A DNA stretch of 64,000 nucleotides, from NCBI GenBank assembly GCA_036852015.1, contig JAANDG010000150.1, positions 124,001 through 188,000 of the forward strand. The letters are read 5' to 3'. Below the pieces are notes generated by a model. The model saw only the letters and a list, made by a program, of their open reading frames with translations. It was not told the DNA's origin and did not search any database. Position numbers and translations under genes: made by a program. Source of the DNA: Pelodera strongyloides (lineage: Eukaryota; Nematoda; Chromadorea; Rhabditida; Rhabditidae). Below, one piece after another: positions 60,260 to 64,000 of the stretch. Each line of letters begins with the position of its first letter. Position 1 is the stretch's first letter.

Positions 60260-63200
60260 TCACGAGCTCTCGATGAATCCATTGGTAAACGCTCTGACCA
60301 TGAACTCGGCCTCCTCGTTGGGTTCAAAGGTCGACGGTACGACGACGTACCGGCCGGGAGGCACACGGTACCGGCCAGTCATCTGCAATTGCAATCAATA
60401 CTAATACACAGGAAAGTGAAAACCCCGATTTCGCCCCGATCATTTGTCAAAAAACCCCGATTTCGCCCCGATCATGTCAAAAAACCCCACAAAAAGCCCG
60501 ATCACGTCCCGATTTCGCCCCGATCACAAATAATCGGGGCATAATTGGGAACAAGGCCGGATTTCGCCCCGATTCTTTCAAAAAACCCCGATTTCGCCCC
60601 GATCATTTGTCGAAAAACCCCGATTTCGCCCCGATTATTTCCCGAAACCCCGATTTCGCCCCGATCATTTGTCGAAAAACCCCGATTTCGCCCCGATCAC
60701 GGCCCGATTTTTTGAGGGACTTGATCGGGGCGAAATCGGGGTTTTTAGTTTCCCATGCAGGGTAACAAACGCAAACCGTTACGGTTACCGTCGAAGTGAG
60801 GGGTGATGCTAGAAGGAGCAGTAGTTAATGGGGTTTCCAAGTATCCCAAAAAGTATTCCATTCTGTCAATACTACCGTATTTCTGCACCAAACTTGCATA
60901 CATAATATGAAAAATTAAAAAAAAAACATTCTCGTGTAGTTCCAAAATAGTCAAAATACTGCATATTTTCACCATACTTGAAAACCCCATACTATACGCT
61001 ATTAAATATAAACCGTGTTATCAAGCGTCCAAAGTCAAAGTCTAGTCAAGGCCAAAGTCTAGTCAAAGTCTAGCCAAAGTATAGTCAAGGCCAAAGTCTA
61101 GTCAAAGTCTAGTCAAGGCCAAAGTCAAAGTCTACCTTTGGTAACACTGGAGGCAATTACTATGAATATTTCTCTGTACCTCTCTAAGGTTGATGAATGC
61201 CGGACTTCTCATACTCGACTTGTTCGCCTGGAAGAACTGCTTGGTGAGCTTGCCGCGCACGTTCTGGTTCTGAAATTGGAGAGATTAGTACGATACTGGT
61301 TTAGTTACCCAAGTTTAAGGTCTAGGTGGGTGCTTCCTGACAATGCGCAAGGGTCATTGTATGCGAAGCAAATACGAATGGCGAATATTTGAAAGTAGTA
61401 CGAATAAGTTACTAGTGAAATTTAAGCCGTATGATTGTTTTTAAACGTATGCGGGAAGCCGAATTCCAATGTAGTGTATGTAAATTACTGCGCTAATACT
61501 GCGCGATTTTTAGTCTGATTATAGAAATTTGCATACAACATAAGAGAATGCAGTTGTCCCGAGCACGTTTCAAAAACAGGATGTTATATCGCTTTAACTT
61601 GAAAAGACAAAAAAAGATCACTGACCGAAACATCATAAACTGCAAATCCAATGGGCACATTATCCAGTCCCTGAGCCTTGAGATTACGACGGTACTTTTG
61701 CAGAACAGCGAAGATTACCTAGAAAGGTAAAGAGTGTAACTTATTCTACAAATTAAGAAAATTTGTATGTTTGTTTGTTTGTGAGGAACCGCGTTACGCC
61801 CGTGAGATAAACAAGTAACATCATTCCATCTCATACTTACCGTACACAACTCGTCATCGTCATCCGGATCGGAATCTTTTAGTTCAACCAAATACTGTGG
61901 ATTGTTGGCGAAAGTGTCTGTAATTAGCTTATAGTTAATACATAACTAGGGTGTCGAAACGAGGTGTTAATTATTCACATTACATTTGAACAATGCCACT
62001 TTAAAGCTTTGTTTTATAGTGGGGGAATCGGTGGTGCAGTGATGCCAAATAGGCCGGACATAGGCATAGGTTCAGGTTTAAGGCTCTAAGTGTTCTATAA
62101 CTGAAAGAACCTCGACAACTCACTGATATAGTTTCTGCATCCTCCGGCAGTCTCGTTCCTAATCCAGGCTCCGTCATGAGTGTTCGCCGCCCACGTATTG
62201 GCCGCGGCACGAACGCCAGTCATTTGGTACACCTTAAATAGCACTCATTTGTACGTACATTAAAGCGAAATTCCGGCTGGTTTATGAAACGCATCGAGTA
62301 CATCAGAATTCTTACGCATTTATGCAAATTTGCTCGAAAGTAGTCATTTGGCACACCTCAAATATGAGCGCAATACTACCTGCGTGCTACAGTTTCAAAC
62401 TACATTAGAGATAAAGAAAACGAACCCGTCATATGAAAAAAAAGAATAATTTTGCCCACATCAGTAATTGAATGAAAAGTGACTAATTGTAAGACAGGCG
62501 ATTACCGCACCTCGTCCATCACATCTGGACCCAAGTTGCAGATTTCCATCTTCTCAAAGTTTTTGATGTAGTCGTCGTAGGACATCCTGAAAGAAGGTTG
62601 TTTAAAGGGAATGTCAAGCCGGTTTTTCATGTTGGGCTCAAAAAAAAGCTTATGTTTTGAAGGTAAGGAAAGTGAAAATAAAAATAAACAAAAACTTTCA
62701 TATAAGAAGAAAAACTATTTCAAACCCCTCCAAAAAACTCCTTCAGTATGGGATTCTATTCGTGCGGACAAAATCAGAACTATTCTCTGCCGCAGGACCG
62801 TTTGCTGTTAGACAGCAAAGAAAAAGAGGAGGGCGCGAGAGAAATTTGTTTAAGTCAGCAAAGAAAAAGAGGAGAGCGCGAGAGAAATTGTGTAACTACG
62901 GTAGCTGTGACAGCGTGTTATAGAATATCTGTGAATCAGGCTTGACATTCGCTTTAAGGACGCACACATTACATACAGGACGCCCACATTACATACGGTT
63001 TGTTTCTTTACGGTTCCATGTTACTCAAGGTACGGTGACAACGAAAAATTGGCGTGCAAGCGGCAACGGCAAGGCGTGCAGGCGGGTAAGAAAGTGTCAC
63101 GCCGTTTGGGATATGGCGTGTCAGGTTGCACGCCGAACCCACGCGGCTTGCACGCCGTGACGTTGCCGCCTGCACACCACGTTGCCAAATACACGCTGCA

Positions 63201-63977
63201 CGCCGTTGTCACGCGGCTTGCACGCCAAATTTCGTCAGTGAACAAACAAACTCGCATGAATACTCACCAGAATTCTCCGTCATGAGCAAATGTGAGTCCC
63301 ATCTCCTGCTTCACCGAATCGGACACAGCACGCCATTCACGCGAGTTGTCTGACCTAAACTTTAGAGATGTTTCAGTTACTCTTTTTCCTTGACCGCCTA
63401 ACAATAAGCTCCTTTTATAATACTACTATCAAACGCCTTATTCCAAGGCCAGGACAACATGGCTATTGAAACAATTTCATATACCCATAAAAACTAAACT
63501 ATTTCCATCTACCGAGCGACATTACATAGTAACGCTTAGGCACCTATCCATTAAAAAAAACGCAAAACGTTAATATTCCCCACCATCTTCCGTTCCACTC
63601 CTGTTCATTTCCCCATGGGTTTCGCACGCGCATAATGCATTCCTGCCCGTCCGGCCCGTCCACGAGACGCATACCAGTGATGGAGTAGGCGTGACCCTTA
63701 AAAGGATAGACGCGTGATTACAATCATGATTTAAAGCGAAACACCGGCAGGTTCTTGGAACAAGTCGAGCACACCAGCACTCCTATGCAGCTCATGCAAA
63801 TGAACATATATTAGAACAAAAAAATCGAGCTGAATTCGAGTAAATTAGCATAAATACGTAAGAATTCAGTTGTCCACGATGCGTTTCAAAAACCGGGCGG
63901 TATTTCCCTTTAAGAAAGCTTGCGTACTTTAAAAGGCTTGTTGGAAAGTATCAAGGTGTGGCGTCGAATAGCATGAC
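60260..63977 (-). CDS. clp-1: calpain cysteine protease (CLP-1 type), C-terminal part of catalytic core and C2-like domain; N-terminus beyond right edge
   Basis: Exons 63928-63977 (tentative), 63584-63696, 63268-63354, 62511-62586, 62124-62232, 61841-61917, 61626-61718, 61180-61269 and 60260-60382 join in phase. The catalytic His lies in GHAYSITG (codon 63691-63693) and the catalytic Asn in RVRNPWG (63619-63621); the catalytic Cys is outside the window. Next come EWNGRWSDNSREW, DGEFWMSYDDYIKNFEKMEI, TAGGCRNYINTFANNPQY, a DPDDDDE acidic loop, LDNVPIGFAVYDVS and PPGRYVVVPSTFEPNEEAEF, i.e. PC2 plus the calpain C2-like domain III. There is no EF-hand penta domain. Calpains are calcium-activated cytosolic proteases, and nematode CLP-1 mediates neuronal and muscle necrosis (family knowledge). 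After FIESS there is either a TGA (60260-60262) or a TC|GTGAGT donor to a tiny last exon. Each intron is loaded with short TIR elements. Confidence 0.93.
60418..60748. repeat. CCCCGATTTCGCCCCGATCA tandem array with a terminal inverted copy
   Basis: About nine units of AAACCCCGATTTCGCCCCGAT spaced 20-40 bp apart, closed by an inverted unit GATCGGGGCGAAATCGGGGT at the right end. It begins 36 bp from the acceptor of a calpain exon. Confidence 0.9.
60828..60991. mobile_element. TATGGGGTTT-family element (family C, short form)
   Basis: Ends AATGGGGTTTCCAAGTAT and ATACTTGAAAACCCCAT, inverted relative to the copies at 15230 and 52096, in a calpain intron. Confidence 0.8.
61028..61136. repeat. CAAAGTCTAGT minisatellite
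   Basis: About ten copies of (G)TCAA(A/G)(G)CCAAAGTCTA-like 11-17 bp units directly before a calpain donor site. Confidence 0.85.
61420..61597. mobile_element. TTAAAGCG-family MITE (family D)
   Basis: Ends TTTAAGCCGTATGATTG and AGGATGTTATATCGCTTTAA, with GCATACAACATAAGAGAATG also seen near 33465 in a related sequence; in a calpain intron. Confidence 0.55.
62261..62337. mobile_element. half copy of family A MITE
   Basis: TTAAAGCGAAATTCCGGCTG with GAATTCTTACGCATTTATGC matches the left half of family A; the right half is missing. Confidence 0.7.
63028..63241. mobile_element. TTGGCGTGCAAGCGGCAAC MITE (family I)
   Basis: 214 bp with inverted ends AAATTGGCGTGCAAGCGGCA and GCGGCTTGCACGCCAAATTT next to CAGTGA. 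The interior is rich in GCACGCCG units. In a calpain intron. Confidence 0.8.
63731..63913. mobile_element. TTAAAGCGAAAC-family MITE (family A)
   Basis: 183 bp, ends TTAAAGCGAAACACCGGCAG and GGGCGGTATTTCCCTTTAA, filling almost the whole short intron between two calpain exons. Confidence 0.85.
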
Positions 63978-64000
63978 CTGTTTCAAATTATAACTAAATC

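Overview
This is a eukaryotic, intron-rich window with coding exons on both strands. It almost certainly comes from a nematode. It carries an interstitial array of the nematode telomere unit TTAGGC (56498-56548, minus strand). The p23 co-chaperone gene starts like nematode DAF-41. There is a stand-alone MSP-domain gene, a calpain closely resembling nematode CLP-1, and a 3' splice acceptor within a few bases of most start codons, as expected for spliced-leader trans-splicing. I cannot name the species. Introns are more numerous than in C. elegans (21 coding exons in the POP1 gene). All gene models were spliced by eye, by reading GT-AG borders, codon phase and family similarity, so small boundary errors are possible.

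Layout. Positions 1-29416 hold six minus-strand genes in a row, in transcription order RFC5 (clamp loader), ENDOG (mitochondrial nuclease), MED30 (Mediator), MRPS17 (mitoribosome), POP1 (RNase P/MRP) and the N-terminal part of a FHIP-type (FTS-Hook-interacting) protein that runs off the left edge. Gaps between them are 520-890 bp. From memory, C. elegans keeps FHIP, popl-1 and mrps-17 as neighbours, and mdt-30 next to rfc-5, so this looks like old nematode microsynteny and possibly operon remnants. Next is a minus-strand bHLH transcription factor (30679-32438). The plus strand then carries SF3B5 (36017-36799), an MSP-domain protein (38534-40192) and p23/DAF-41 (43982-46346), with a small unidentified minus-strand gene between the last two. 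On the right, a long minus-strand gene of many small exons (48565-56662 and beyond) encodes an unrecognised charged, probably nuclear protein with a duplicated exon module and a PP1-docking-like motif. A minus-strand calpain (60260 to beyond 64000) closes the window.

The rest is repeat-rich. Short non-autonomous elements with terminal inverted repeats fill introns and intergenic gaps. Several unrelated-looking families share ends of the type TTAAAGCG or TTAAAGGG, others begin TATGGGGTTT or TAGGGCGC, and some are near-perfect foldbacks of 165-420 bp. One decayed non-LTR retrotransposon and one TIR element containing a tRNA-like pol III promoter sit in RFC5 introns. Several minisatellites, GC-rich repeat islands and two (AAT)n tracts are also present. 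The products have unrelated core roles (replication, transcription, splicing, RNA processing, mitochondrial translation and nuclease activity, chaperoning, proteolysis). I see no dedicated multi-gene pathway or obviously novel multi-gene system. The best novelty candidate is the unrecognised modular protein gene at 48.5-56.7 kb.
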